Positions 7,411-15,345 of a stretch of DNA of 64,000 nucleotides are shown one piece after another. Position 1 is the stretch's first letter; each line of letters begins with the position of its first letter. Source of the stretch: Pseudohoeflea suaedae (lineage in GTDB: Bacteria; Pseudomonadota; Alphaproteobacteria; Rhizobiales; Rhizobiaceae); contig NZ_SMSI01000001.1 of the NCBI RefSeq assembly GCF_004354915.1, positions 682,001 to 746,000 of the forward strand, written 5' to 3'. A program made the position numbers and the translations under genes. The notes under the pieces are model-generated. The model had not been told where the DNA came from. It worked only from the letters and a program-made list of their open reading frames with translations, and ran no database searches.

Positions 7411-9126
7411 ATGAACGAGTTGGATACCGGGGTCTTGAAGACGAGGGGTTTCTCCCGCCCGCTCAGATTGCTCACGCCGGAGCAATGCATGGTGTTCATG
7501 CGCCACTGGCGCGCGGTCGAGAACCGGCAGGCCAAGGGATGGGAGAGCAAGCTGGTGGCGCTCGGCGATCCTGTTTTCCACGATATCGCGACGCGTCCGC
7601 AACTGCTTGAGCTGCTGCGCGCAGCGCTCGGGGACGACGTCGTGCTCTGGGGAGCATCGGTGCAGGTCCGCGAACCGGGCCAGGAGCACCGCTGGCACTC
7701 GGACGCCGAAACATGCGGCGGCGACGGCTACGCATCGGTCTGGATCGGGCTGGAGGGCACGTGCCGGGAAACCTCGCTGGCGATGATTCCCAAGTCCCAT
7801 CTCTACGGCGTCTCGATCCAGCAGGCGAAGGCTGAAAAGGGCAGCCGGGCCGCCTCGGATGCCGAACTCCTGAAGCTTGCCCAGGCATTCGACGCGGCAG
7901 CGCAGATCGAGCAGCCCGATGTTGCCGACGGCGAGGCGCTGCTGTTCGACGGTCGCCTCTGGCACGGATCGTACAACGCCTCCGACACGGTCCGCTATGC
8001 GCTGCTTCTGCAATATGCGCGCGCCGACATGGTGGTGAAGACGCCGGAGCGCTACGACTGGCCGTTCGCCTACCGCGAGGAACTGCCTGCGGTCCTGCCG
8101 GTTCTGGGGGCCTGCGCGCAAGCCGGAAACCCGCTGGCACCTCCGCCTGCCGATCCCGCGGCCTTCCGGACGCTGCCCGCCGTGCAGCATCAGTTGCCGA
8201 TGCCGCTTGCGGGTGACCGCAAGAAGGGGTGGAAGCCTCACGAGATCGCCGAGGGTCGCACCGCCAATCTCACCTTTAATCATTTCCATGCCTCGGTGCT
8301 CGAACCCGGACACAGCCCGCATCCCCCACATGCTCACGTCGAGGAAGAGGTGCTGATCGTTCTCGACGGAACGGCCGAGCTGTTGCTTGGCAGCGCCGAT
8401 CCGGAGCAGGCGCAGGTGCACCATGCGAGGCCCGGTTCGTTTTCCTGGTACCCGGCCTATTTCCCCCACACGATCCGCAATATGTCGGATCGCCCCGTCA
8501 CCTACCTGATGTTCAAATGGTACGGCCCGCCGATCGAAACCGCCCGTCAGGCGCAGGGAGGCACGGTCAATTTCGGATCGCCGGTGCCCGGCAGCGAGCC
8601 GCTTCCGGCCAAGGGCATGCGGTCCGAGCGGGTCTTCGAGCAGCCGACGGCCTATCTGACGCGTCTTCACGCCCATGTCACCGACATCGATCCGGGCAGG
8701 GGATACGGCATGCATGCCGACGAGCACGACGTCGCGATTATCGTCTTTTCGGGCAGCATCCGCGCCAATGGCGTGGTTCTGGAGCCGGGCGGCGTCTTCT
8801 ATTTTCCGGCGGGCGAGTTGCACGGCATGGAGAATGTCGGGGCCACCCGCGCCCGCTACCTCGTATTCGAGTTCCATGGCGGCACTCCGGATTTCGCGCG
8901 CGCCACCGAGACGATAGACCGGACGCGCCGCACCGGCACGAGCTTGCGGCGGACCCCTGCTTTTGTGGCCCCGGTGAAGCATCGCACGGACGGCAAGCAT
9001 CGGCCGTGGATCAGCCGTGTCGTCAACCGGATCGGCAAGGCCGTCTCGGCGCCGCTGAACCGCAAGATCGAGCGGGTCGTCGATCGTCGCCTCGCCGAAC
9101 TCGGGGGGCAGCCACCCCGGCGCTAG
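7411..9126 (+). CDS. PhyH-like dioxygenase fused to two cupin domains
   Basis: 571 residues in three parts. Residues about 10-215 resemble a phytanoyl-CoA dioxygenase-type Fe(II)/2-oxoglutarate enzyme, with H96-x-D98 and H185 as candidate metal ligands and R195 as candidate 2-oxoglutarate anchor. Residues about 285-375 form a cupin with H307-x-H309, E312/E313, H353 and N357. Residues about 415-490 form a second cupin with H435, H439, P466 and H471. The substrate is unknown. It stands alone, with no obvious pathway partner between the GGDEF-EAL gene and ribokinase. The Shine-Dalgarno match before the ATG is weak. The domain calls are by motif; a hydroxylase acting on a small metabolite is inference. 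Confidence 0.7.
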   Translation: MNELDTGVLKTRGFSRPLRLLTPEQCMVFMRHWRAVENRQAKGWESKLVALGDPVFHDIATRPQLLELLRAALGDDVVLWGASVQVREPGQEHRWHSDAETCGGDGYASVWIGLEGTCRETSLAMIPKSHLYGVSIQQAKAEKGSRAASDAELLKLAQAFDAAAQIEQPDVADGEALLFDGRLWHGSYNASDTVRYALLLQYARADMVVKTPERYDWPFAYREELPAVLPVLGACAQAGNPLAPPPADPAAFRTLPAVQHQLPMPLAGDRKKGWKPHEIAEGRTANLTFNHFHASVLEPGHSPHPPHAHVEEEVLIVLDGTAELLLGSADPEQAQVHHARPGSFSWYPAYFPHTIRNMSDRPVTYLMFKWYGPPIETARQAQGGTVNFGSPVPGSEPLPAKGMRSERVFEQPTAYLTRLHAHVTDIDPGRGYGMHADEHDVAIIVFSGSIRANGVVLEPGGVFYFPAGELHGMENVGATRARYLVFEFHGGTPDFARATETIDRTRRTGTSLRRTPAFVAPVKHRTDGKHRPWISRVVNRIGKAVSAPLNRKIERVVDRRLAELGGQPPRR

Positions 9127-9407
9127 AGATGCGCGCGGCAAAGCCGGTTCTGTGCCGATGCCGTCCCGTCGCGCCGGAAGAGGACGACCTGTTCGGCAAA
9201 TGGTCCACTCCCGATGCGTTCAGGGGTATATCGCATTGCGAAGCCCGCTCGCCTCTTTCGCCGGCAGCGGCGAGCGGCCCGCGCTATTGACCCGCCGACC
9301 TTGTGGCGCTCGCTTGCGATCTGGCCTAGAATCGTCGTCTAGGAAAAACGCGTCGGCGACGAAACACCGGCGAAGCAAGAAGTAAGCAAGAAAGAGGAAA
9401 CAGGGCC

Positions 9408-10328
9408 ATGTCCAGGGTCGTTGTTCTCGGTGTTTTCAACGCCGATGTCGCCTTCCGTGCCGATCGCCTGCCGAAGATGGGCGAAACCATTCACGGCAAG
9501 AGCTTTCACCTCGGGCCCGGCGGCAAGGGATCGAACCAGGCGGTCGCCGCTGCCCGTGCCGGTGCCGACACCCACATGATTACCCGTCTGGGCAAGGACG
9601 CCTTCGCCGAGATGGCGCTGGAGATCTGGCGCGACGCCGGCGTCACCCCGGTCATTACCCGGCATGCCGACAGATCGACCGGCTCGGCCTTCATCTTCAT
9701 CGAGGAGCATTCCGGCAACAACGCGATCATCATCGCGCCGGGGGCCGCGGCCTCGATGACCAATGCGGATATCGACGAGCGCGCGAAACTGATCTCGGAA
9801 GCCGACGTCTTCGTCACCCAGTTCGAGCAGCCCATGGGGCCGGCTCACCATGCGCTCGAGATCGCCCACAAGGGGCGGGCCATCACCGTGCTCAACCCGG
9901 CGCCGGCAATGGACATGCCCGAGGGCATGCTGGCATTGTGCGACTATGTCACCCCCAATGAGAGCGAGGCCGAGGCGCTGACCGGCATCAAGGTCGTCTC
10001 GCTCGATGACGCCCAGCAGGCCGCGATGGCGCTGGTCGCGCGTGGGGCGGGGGCCGCGATCCTGACGCTCGGCGAGAAGGGTGCGCTGTTCCATAACGGC
10101 TCGGAAACGGTTCATGTGCCGGTGATGAACGCCGGCGGCGTGGCCGATACGTCGGGCGCGGGCGACGCGTTCAATGGCGGGCTGGCTGCGGCACTGGCGC
10201 GGGGCAAGGCGCCCGAAGAGGCGCTGCGCTTCGCCGCCGCGACGGCCGCGATTTCCGTCACGCGCCATGGCACTGCGCCCTCCATGCCGAGCGAAGCGGA
10301 AATCCAGGCGCTGCTCGCGCGGAGCTAG
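9408..10328 (+). CDS. rbsK: Ribokinase (PfkB family sugar kinase)
   Basis: Phosphorylates D-ribose to ribose 5-phosphate with ATP in the cytoplasm. The 306-residue length is normal. The N-terminal PfkB signature GPGGKGSNQAVAAARAGAD is present, and the C-terminal signature GAGDAFNGG places the catalytic Asp at 253. AGAGGAAA lies before the ATG at 9408. No ribose transporter or rbsD is adjacent, so the source of ribose is not shown. Ribokinase is favoured over other PfkB kinases by the GGKGSNQA form of the first signature. Confidence 0.88.
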   Translation: MSRVVVLGVFNADVAFRADRLPKMGETIHGKSFHLGPGGKGSNQAVAAARAGADTHMITRLGKDAFAEMALEIWRDAGVTPVITRHADRSTGSAFIFIEEHSGNNAIIIAPGAAASMTNADIDERAKLISEADVFVTQFEQPMGPAHHALEIAHKGRAITVLNPAPAMDMPEGMLALCDYVTPNESEAEALTGIKVVSLDDAQQAAMALVARGAGAAILTLGEKGALFHNGSETVHVPVMNAGGVADTSGAGDAFNGGLAAALARGKAPEEALRFAAATAAISVTRHGTAPSMPSEAEIQALLARS

Positions 10329-10335
10329 TTCGTAC

Positions 10336-11703
10336 TCAGTTGGCCGGGCGGATGCGGATGCCGAACAGCTCGACCGCCCGGCTGTTGCCGCCGACATCGC
10401 TGTTGATCGAGATCGTGCCGCCGGAATTGGGGGCCATGGCGCGGGTGAAGTCCACCTCGATCAGCGCGTCGCTGGCCTGGCTTTCGGCATTGAAACGCCT
10501 GCGGCCGCAATCGCCCATCGTGCCGAAATCGCATGTGACGTAGAACGCCGTCGGCTGGTCGCCCGCCGCCCGCACGGTGAGCGCGATCACCGAGGCGCGC
10601 CCCGCCAGTTCGTTGAGCGCGGCGGCATCGATCGGCAGCGCCACTTCGCCGTCTTCGCCGGGGCTGGCCGAGGTCACGACGATAGCCCGGCCGTTGCCTG
10701 CCTCGGTGAATTCCGCGCTGGCCAGGCTCCCGGTGGAGATCGCGTCATTGTCGCGAGGCGCGTAGATCGTCGTCCAGTTCCCCGAAAAGCCGCTTTCGGG
10801 ATTGAGCCGGCGCGGACCACTTCCGTCGCCGCTGAAATCCTCGGAACTCACGGTCGGCGGCGGATTGGGCACCGAGGTGTCCCAATCCGGATCCAGCGCG
10901 CCGGTGGAGTAGAGCCACCATACGCCCATGCCGAGGAAGGACAGCAGAACGAGGCTCGAGAATGCCGAGGCAAACCGGTGCTTCTCGCGCCGGCGCGGCT
11001 TCTTTCCCTTGACAGGTTCCGCGTCCGGTTGTGGCGTCTTGTCCCTGCGCGAAAAGATGCTCGACCGGCGGGCATCGTCCTCGCCCTGCGCACGGCGCGG
11101 CGGGGGCAGGGTCAGGCCGTCGTCGACGGGCATTGCTTCCGGCCTGTCGCGGATGATCTCCGGGGCGGTTTCGGTCCGGTGTGGCGCGGCATGCGCCGGT
11201 GGCTCCTGCCGTTGCTGCCCGCGGGAACCGATGTCGATGCGTGGCGCACGCTCGGCCGGCGCGGCGCGCTCCTCGGCCGGCGAGAAGCTCAAGTCCGGCT
11301 CGGCGTGTCCGGTGCGCGGCGCCGTGCCGGAAGCTGCGGGGGCCAGATCTACTGGCGACGGATCTGTGGGTGCTGCATCGATGCGGATATCAGGCGTGCG
11401 CTGCGGTTCAGCCGGCCTATCGTCGATCGAAGGGGCGGTCCCGTTACCGTCCGGCTGAGCCGCCGGCGCCACATGCGGCGCGCTCATCGGCGCCTGTCCC
11501 TGATATTCGCGTTCAATGACGGAAATCAGGTCCTTCAGCCGGCTCACCTGCGGGCGGACCAGTTCGGGATTGGTAATGCCGCGAGTTTCGAGATTGCGGA
11601 TGAGCGCGTCATGCGCTGTCCTGTAAATCCGGGCGCGTTGCGTTTCGTCCGGGTTCTCGACCCGGCTCAACGCGTTGCGGATTGCCGCTTCCATTCCCTT
11701 CAA
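10336..11703 (-). CDS. Conserved membrane-anchored protein of unknown function
   Basis: 455 residues with no recognised enzyme domain. Residues about 1-65 are a helical region with many charged residues. Residues 66-240 are Pro-, Ala- and acid-rich and look disordered. A Lys/Arg cluster (GKKPRRREK) precedes one membrane segment, SLVLLSFLGMGVWWLY, near residues 253-268. The remaining C-terminal part is probably periplasmic and beta-rich, containing CDFGTMGDCGRRRF with two cysteines. The start is uncertain: a TTG at 11703 with AAGGA upstream, or the ATG at 11694. It converges on ribokinase with 7 bases between stops. Function cannot be stated. Confidence 0.7.
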   Translation of the reverse strand: MKGMEAAIRNALSRVENPDETQRARIYRTAHDALIRNLETRGITNPELVRPQVSRLKDLISVIEREYQGQAPMSAPHVAPAAQPDGNGTAPSIDDRPAEPQRTPDIRIDAAPTDPSPVDLAPAASGTAPRTGHAEPDLSFSPAEERAAPAERAPRIDIGSRGQQRQEPPAHAAPHRTETAPEIIRDRPEAMPVDDGLTLPPPRRAQGEDDARRSSIFSRRDKTPQPDAEPVKGKKPRRREKHRFASAFSSLVLLSFLGMGVWWLYSTGALDPDWDTSVPNPPPTVSSEDFSGDGSGPRRLNPESGFSGNWTTIYAPRDNDAISTGSLASAEFTEAGNGRAIVVTSASPGEDGEVALPIDAAALNELAGRASVIALTVRAAGDQPTAFYVTCDFGTMGDCGRRRFNAESQASDALIEVDFTRAMAPNSGGTISINSDVGGNSRAVELFGIRIRPAN

Positions 11704-11936
11704 ATCCGCTTTCCTTCTGCGCGCGCTGTCTCTGCTACCAGAGAAAAAGCAGCGCCACGGGCTCGGGTTCCTTGCTGTGGGTTAACGTTTCGCCCCCGAA
11801 AAGACAAGACTTGTCCCCCCGTGATACCTGCCGGGACGGGCCGTCACCCGATCTCGCGGGCGGAGATATGGCACCATCGGGCGGCCCGTAATTTTCCGGA
11901 ACGGCTTTCGCTGTGCGTCAAGCTCTGCTATCAATT

Positions 11937-11951
11937 TTGACGTTCGCGTAA
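11937..11951. promoter_or_regulatory. Putative LiuR-like operator before the nitronate monooxygenase gene
   Basis: TTGACGTTCGCGTAA lies 31 bases before the start codon. It shares TTGACGTNNNCGTAA with 27865-27879 upstream of the acyl-CoA ligase gene. The imperfect palindrome resembles operators of MerR-family regulators of branched-chain amino acid and acyl-CoA catabolism; this is inference from the motif. Confidence 0.4.
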
Positions 11952-11982
11952 AGGTAAGAGCAATTCGTGTGGGAGGAACTTC

Positions 11983-12942
11983 ATGACACTGCCGGCCATT
12001 CTCAAGGACAATCTTCGCCTTCCCGTGGTGGCCTCGCCGCTCTTCATCATCTCCCATCCGCCGCTGGTCATGGCCCAGTGCAAGGCCGGCGTGGTCGGCT
12101 CCTTCCCGGCGCTCAATGCGCGGCCGGAATCCCAGGTCGACGAATGGCTGGCCGAGATCACGGAAGGGCTGGCCGACCACGATGCGAAGAACCCGGACAG
12201 GCCGGCGGCGCCCTTTGCCGTCAACCAGATCGTCCACAAGTCCAACGCCCGGCTCGAGCACGACCTGACGATGTGCGTGAAATACAAGGTGCCGATCGTC
12301 ATTTCCTCGCTCGGTGCGGTGCCGGAGGTCAATGCCGCCGTCCATTCCTATGGCGGGATCGTGCTCCACGACATCACCACGGTGCGCCATGCCCATTCGG
12401 CGATCAACAAGGGCGCCGACGGCCTTATTGCCGTGGCGGCCGGCGCCGGCGGCCATGCCGGTCCGCTCTCGCCCTTCGCGCTGGTCTCCGAAATCCGGGA
12501 ATGGTTCGACGGGCCCTTGCTGCTTGCCGGCTCCATCTCCACCGGCGGCGGCATTCTGGCGGCCCAGGCCATGGGCGCGGACATGGCCTATATCGGCTCG
12601 CCCTTCATCGCCACGCCGGAGGCCCGCGCCGTCGACGACTACAAGCAGATGATCGTGGAGTCCGCCGCCAAGGACATCGCCTATTCCAACTATTTCACCG
12701 GCATCCACGGCAACTATCTCAAGGGCTCGATCACCAGGATGGGGATGGACCCGGAAAACCTGCCCGAGGCCGATCCGACGAAGATGGATTTCGGCGCTGC
12801 CGCGACCGGCGCCAAGGCCTGGAAGGAAATCTGGGGCTCCGGCCAGGGCATCGGTGCGGTCAAGGAAATCCGGCCGGTGGCAGACCTCGTCGCCCGCCTG
12901 GAGCGCGAATACCAAGCCGCGCGCGGGCGTCTGGCCCTGTAA
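11983..12942 (+). CDS. Nitronate monooxygenase (2-nitropropane dioxygenase family)
   Basis: FMN flavoprotein with a TIM barrel that oxidises alkyl nitronates; many bacterial members have unknown natural substrates. The 319-residue length is normal. The family sequence AAGAGGHAGPLSPFAL is present, and H158 is the candidate catalytic base. A phosphate-binding stretch of the LLLAGSISTGGGILAA type and the Y-I-G-S-P-F motif follow. GGGAGGA lies before the ATG. It is a single gene with a LiuR-like palindrome 31 bases upstream, consistent with a role near acyl-chain catabolism (inference). The next feature is tRNA-Thr. Confidence 0.88.
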   Translation: MTLPAILKDNLRLPVVASPLFIISHPPLVMAQCKAGVVGSFPALNARPESQVDEWLAEITEGLADHDAKNPDRPAAPFAVNQIVHKSNARLEHDLTMCVKYKVPIVISSLGAVPEVNAAVHSYGGIVLHDITTVRHAHSAINKGADGLIAVAAGAGGHAGPLSPFALVSEIREWFDGPLLLAGSISTGGGILAAQAMGADMAYIGSPFIATPEARAVDDYKQMIVESAAKDIAYSNYFTGIHGNYLKGSITRMGMDPENLPEADPTKMDFGAAATGAKAWKEIWGSGQGIGAVKEIRPVADLVARLEREYQAARGRLAL

Positions 12943-13060
12943 TTCCGCTTTCCGCTCGAAACCCGGCGGCCGCCTGTCGATTGCCGCTTGAATTCGCCGC
13001 CCGATCACGCTATCAGCCCGGCAGTCCACGCGCCGGGTGATTTTTCCCCGCGCCGGGCGG

Positions 13061-13136
13061 GCCGCTTTAGCTCAGGTGGTAGAGCACATCATTCGTAATG
13101 ATGGGGTCGCAGGTTCGAGTCCTGCAAGCGGCACCA
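13061..13136 (+). tRNA. tRNA-Thr (anticodon CGT)
   Basis: 76-nt cloverleaf with encoded CCA. Acceptor arms GCCGCTT and AAGCGGC, a D arm with GCTC and GAGC, anticodon stem CATCA/TGATG around loop TTCGTAA (anticodon CGT, reads ACG), and a T arm with GGTTCGAGTCC. It sits at the left edge of a low-GC two-gene cassette, but no repeat of the tRNA 3' end was found downstream. Confidence 0.96.
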
Positions 13137-13183
13137 GTTTTCTTGTAATTGCACAATTTATGTAGAAAAATTGAGTTGCAGTG

Positions 13184-13654
13184 ATGCCGCTACTCGATAG
13201 TTCTTCGCCATTCTTGCTTTCTCTCGGTGGGAGCCAGATCATAGAGATCAATTTTCCAATTGAATTCTTGGTCGAAGGGACTCCTGTGTCCTTGCAGGCG
13301 AAACGTTCAGCGTCCCTTGTCGAGTGGCGCGATCGGGTTAAAGGCGCGAGTACACATGCTATTCCTTCGCCTCACTTCGCATCCGATGAGAGAATGGCCG
13401 TAACCGTTTACTATTTCCCCGCTGAGCGAATGCAGGGGGATATCGATAACATCGTGAAGCCAATTTTGGATGCTCTATGCAGGCATATCTACATAGACGA
13501 CAATCAGGTGGAGAGGATCGTGGTTCAAAAATTTGAGCCGAGGAATGTTTATACATTTTCGGCGCCTACCTCGACCCTTGCTCAGGCTTTGGACGCCAGG
13601 CCTCCGATGGTTTATGTAAAGATTTCGACCGATCCTCACGAGGAGCTTGTGTGA
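13184..13654 (+). CDS. RusA-family Holliday junction resolvase-like nuclease
   Basis: 156 residues from the ATG at 13184 (a GTG three bases upstream is possible). The region around residues 84-116 carries the RusA signature: D86-x-D88-N, K92, D96 and D105-D106 in the order of the catalytic acids and lysine of this metal-dependent resolvase family. The N-terminal about 45 residues are less typical. RusA proteins usually belong to prophages and cut four-way DNA junctions; here no phage genes are present. Base composition is low (40-53 % GC in three sampled 60-base lines) against 58-78 % in two sampled flanking lines. It is translationally coupled to the next gene through TGATG. Confidence 0.75.
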   Translation: MPLLDSSSPFLLSLGGSQIIEINFPIEFLVEGTPVSLQAKRSASLVEWRDRVKGASTHAIPSPHFASDERMAVTVYYFPAERMQGDIDNIVKPILDALCRHIYIDDNQVERIVVQKFEPRNVYTFSAPTSTLAQALDARPPMVYVKISTDPHEELV

Positions 13655-14322
13655 TGTCACAGACCACCGAGATGGATGTACTGGAGCAATTGCTCCCGCA
13701 GCTTCGTGCCGATGGCTATGATGTCTACCTTCATCCTAATAAGCCCCTTATCCCTGGTTTCTTTGAGGATTTTACACCCGACGCGATTGCGTTGAGGGGG
13801 GACCGAAATCTGGCCATCGAAGTCAGGGGCGGCTCCTCGAGCGAGGCCAAAAAGCTAAGGTCGATCCAGGAGCGTTTCGTTGGGCACAACGACTGGGAGT
13901 TAAGGGTCATTTGGCTGCCATCTGATGGAGCCGAGGTGGCCTTCGAAGTATACGGGCCTGAGAAGCTCAAACTGCGATTAAAACAGATTGAGAAACTTGT
14001 TTCTGATGGTCAGTTCGAACCTGCCTTGCTGCTCGCGTGGGCGACCTTCGAAGCGACCGCTAGAGCAGTGGCGGCTCATCGCTTCACTCGACCGCAAACA
14101 CCAGGCAGAATTGTTCAGGAGCTGGCAGCATCAGGGGTTCTGACCCCGACGGAGGCAGATCAACTTCGCAAGCTTGCAGATAAACGCAACCGATTAATTC
14201 ATGGGGATCTTCAAGTCCAAGTTGGAGAGGACGAGGTGAGGCAATTCGGCGAAGTTCTGTTGGCGCTGGTGGACGAGTTGCCGGCAGATGACCAAGGCCT
14301 GACAAGAGGTGCGTTACTTTAA
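13654..14322 (+). CDS. Nuclease-fold plus HEPN-like fusion protein, unknown function
   Basis: 222 residues from the ATG at 13654, whose A is the last base of the RusA gene stop; AGGAG lies 8 bases upstream. The N-terminal half fits a restriction-endonuclease-like core: P42-D43, then E56-V-R58 after a hydrophobic strand. The usual final Lys is replaced by Arg. The C-terminal half (about 120-215) is helical and has R178-N-R-L-I-H183, the R-N-x3-H motif of HEPN ribonucleases found in toxins and phage-defence proteins. GC is low and similar to the preceding gene. Function not established; a defence or toxin role is inference from the domain pairing. Confidence 0.6.
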   Translation: MSQTTEMDVLEQLLPQLRADGYDVYLHPNKPLIPGFFEDFTPDAIALRGDRNLAIEVRGGSSSEAKKLRSIQERFVGHNDWELRVIWLPSDGAEVAFEVYGPEKLKLRLKQIEKLVSDGQFEPALLLAWATFEATARAVAAHRFTRPQTPGRIVQELAASGVLTPTEADQLRKLADKRNRLIHGDLQVQVGEDEVRQFGEVLLALVDELPADDQGLTRGALL

Positions 14323-14574
14323 AGCTCTCAGTTTTACCTCCCCACCAGCCTCGCATCAGCTTGCCCGCTTATCCTCCGGCCACACGCCACAGGGATACGT
14401 GCGCCCGGCCATGAGCTCTTGCAACCGAACAGCTTTCTCTCCAGCCCGCCCCAACCGGCCCGGCTTCATCCCGGGCGGGCTTGCACGCGGCATGGGTCCT
14501 GACGGGCCGGTCATGGTGCATCTGGTGGCCGCGCGTTTCGGCGAGGGGATCAGCCGCGCACGGAGCATGAAGCC

Positions 14575-15345
14575 GTGAAGGCGGTAATCCTGGCGGGCGG
14601 GCTCGGGTCGCGGCTCGCCGAGGAAACCCATATCAAGCCCAAGCCCATGGTGGAGATCGGCGGCCGACCGATTCTCTGGCACATCATGAAGCTCTACCAC
14701 GCCCACGGCATCCGCGATTTCGTCATCTGCTGCGGCTTCAAGGGCTATGTGATCAAGGAATATTTCGCCAATTACGCGCTGCACATGTCGGACATGACCT
14801 TCGACATGGCCGAGAACACGGTCCACTTCCACAAGCAGAACGCCGAGGACTGGCGGGTGACGCTGGTCGACACCGGCGAGACGACGCTGACCGGCGGACG
14901 GCTCAAGCGCGTTGCCCCCTATCTGGAAGGGGAGGCGGACTTCCTGCTGACCTATGGCGACGGCGTTGCCGATCTCGACATTTCCGCCACGATCGCGTTC
15001 CACCGCAGCCATGGCAAGCTCGCCACCATCACCGCGGTCCATCCGCCGGCCCGCTTCGGCGCGTTGCAGCTCGATGGCGACCGCGTGGAAGGCTTTATCG
15101 AGAAGCCGGCCGGCGAGGGCGGCTTCATCAATGGCGGCTTTTTCGTCCTCTCCGCGGGCGTGCTTGATAAGATTGCCGGCGACCAGACAAGCTTCGAATC
15201 CACTCCCCTGATCGAAATGGCGAACGAGGACGAGTTGCGCGCCTATTTCCATCGCGGCTTCTGGCAGCCCATGGATACGCTGCGCGACAAGAACACGCTT
15301 GAAGCGCTGTGGGACAATGGAAAGGCGCCGTGGAAATGCTGGTGA
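14575..15345 (+). CDS. rfbF: Glucose-1-phosphate cytidylyltransferase
   Basis: Makes CDP-glucose from CTP and glucose 1-phosphate, the entry step to CDP-deoxysugars for surface polysaccharide. 256 residues, the usual length. The nucleotidyltransferase N-terminus AVILAGGLGSRLAEET is followed by IKPKPMVEIGGRPILWHIMK, characteristic of RfbF. The start is a GTG at 14575 with GGAG 9 bases upstream; the nearest upstream ATG is out of frame. First gene of a tightly packed four-gene operon with rfbG, an epimerase and a C-methyltransferase. It begins 252 bases after the low-GC cassette. Confidence 0.93.
   Translation: MKAVILAGGLGSRLAEETHIKPKPMVEIGGRPILWHIMKLYHAHGIRDFVICCGFKGYVIKEYFANYALHMSDMTFDMAENTVHFHKQNAEDWRVTLVDTGETTLTGGRLKRVAPYLEGEADFLLTYGDGVADLDISATIAFHRSHGKLATITAVHPPARFGALQLDGDRVEGFIEKPAGEGGFINGGFFVLSAGVLDKIAGDQTSFESTPLIEMANEDELRAYFHRGFWQPMDTLRDKNTLEALWDNGKAPWKCW

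Noticed and set aside
9245-9277. Terminator after the dioxygenase-cupin gene
   Set aside because: A 9-bp stem (ccgctcgcc with ggcgagcgg) exists but has a 15-base loop and no T tract on either strand.
14443-14481. Hairpin or regulatory RNA before rfbF
   Set aside because: An 8-bp stem agcccgcc/ggcgggct with a 23-base loop is weak and unconserved by any test available here.
13061-14574. Integrated genetic element with attachment sites at tRNA-Thr
   Set aside because: No integrase is present and no copy of the tRNA 3' end was found downstream. Only foreign-like composition and tRNA adjacency support transfer.
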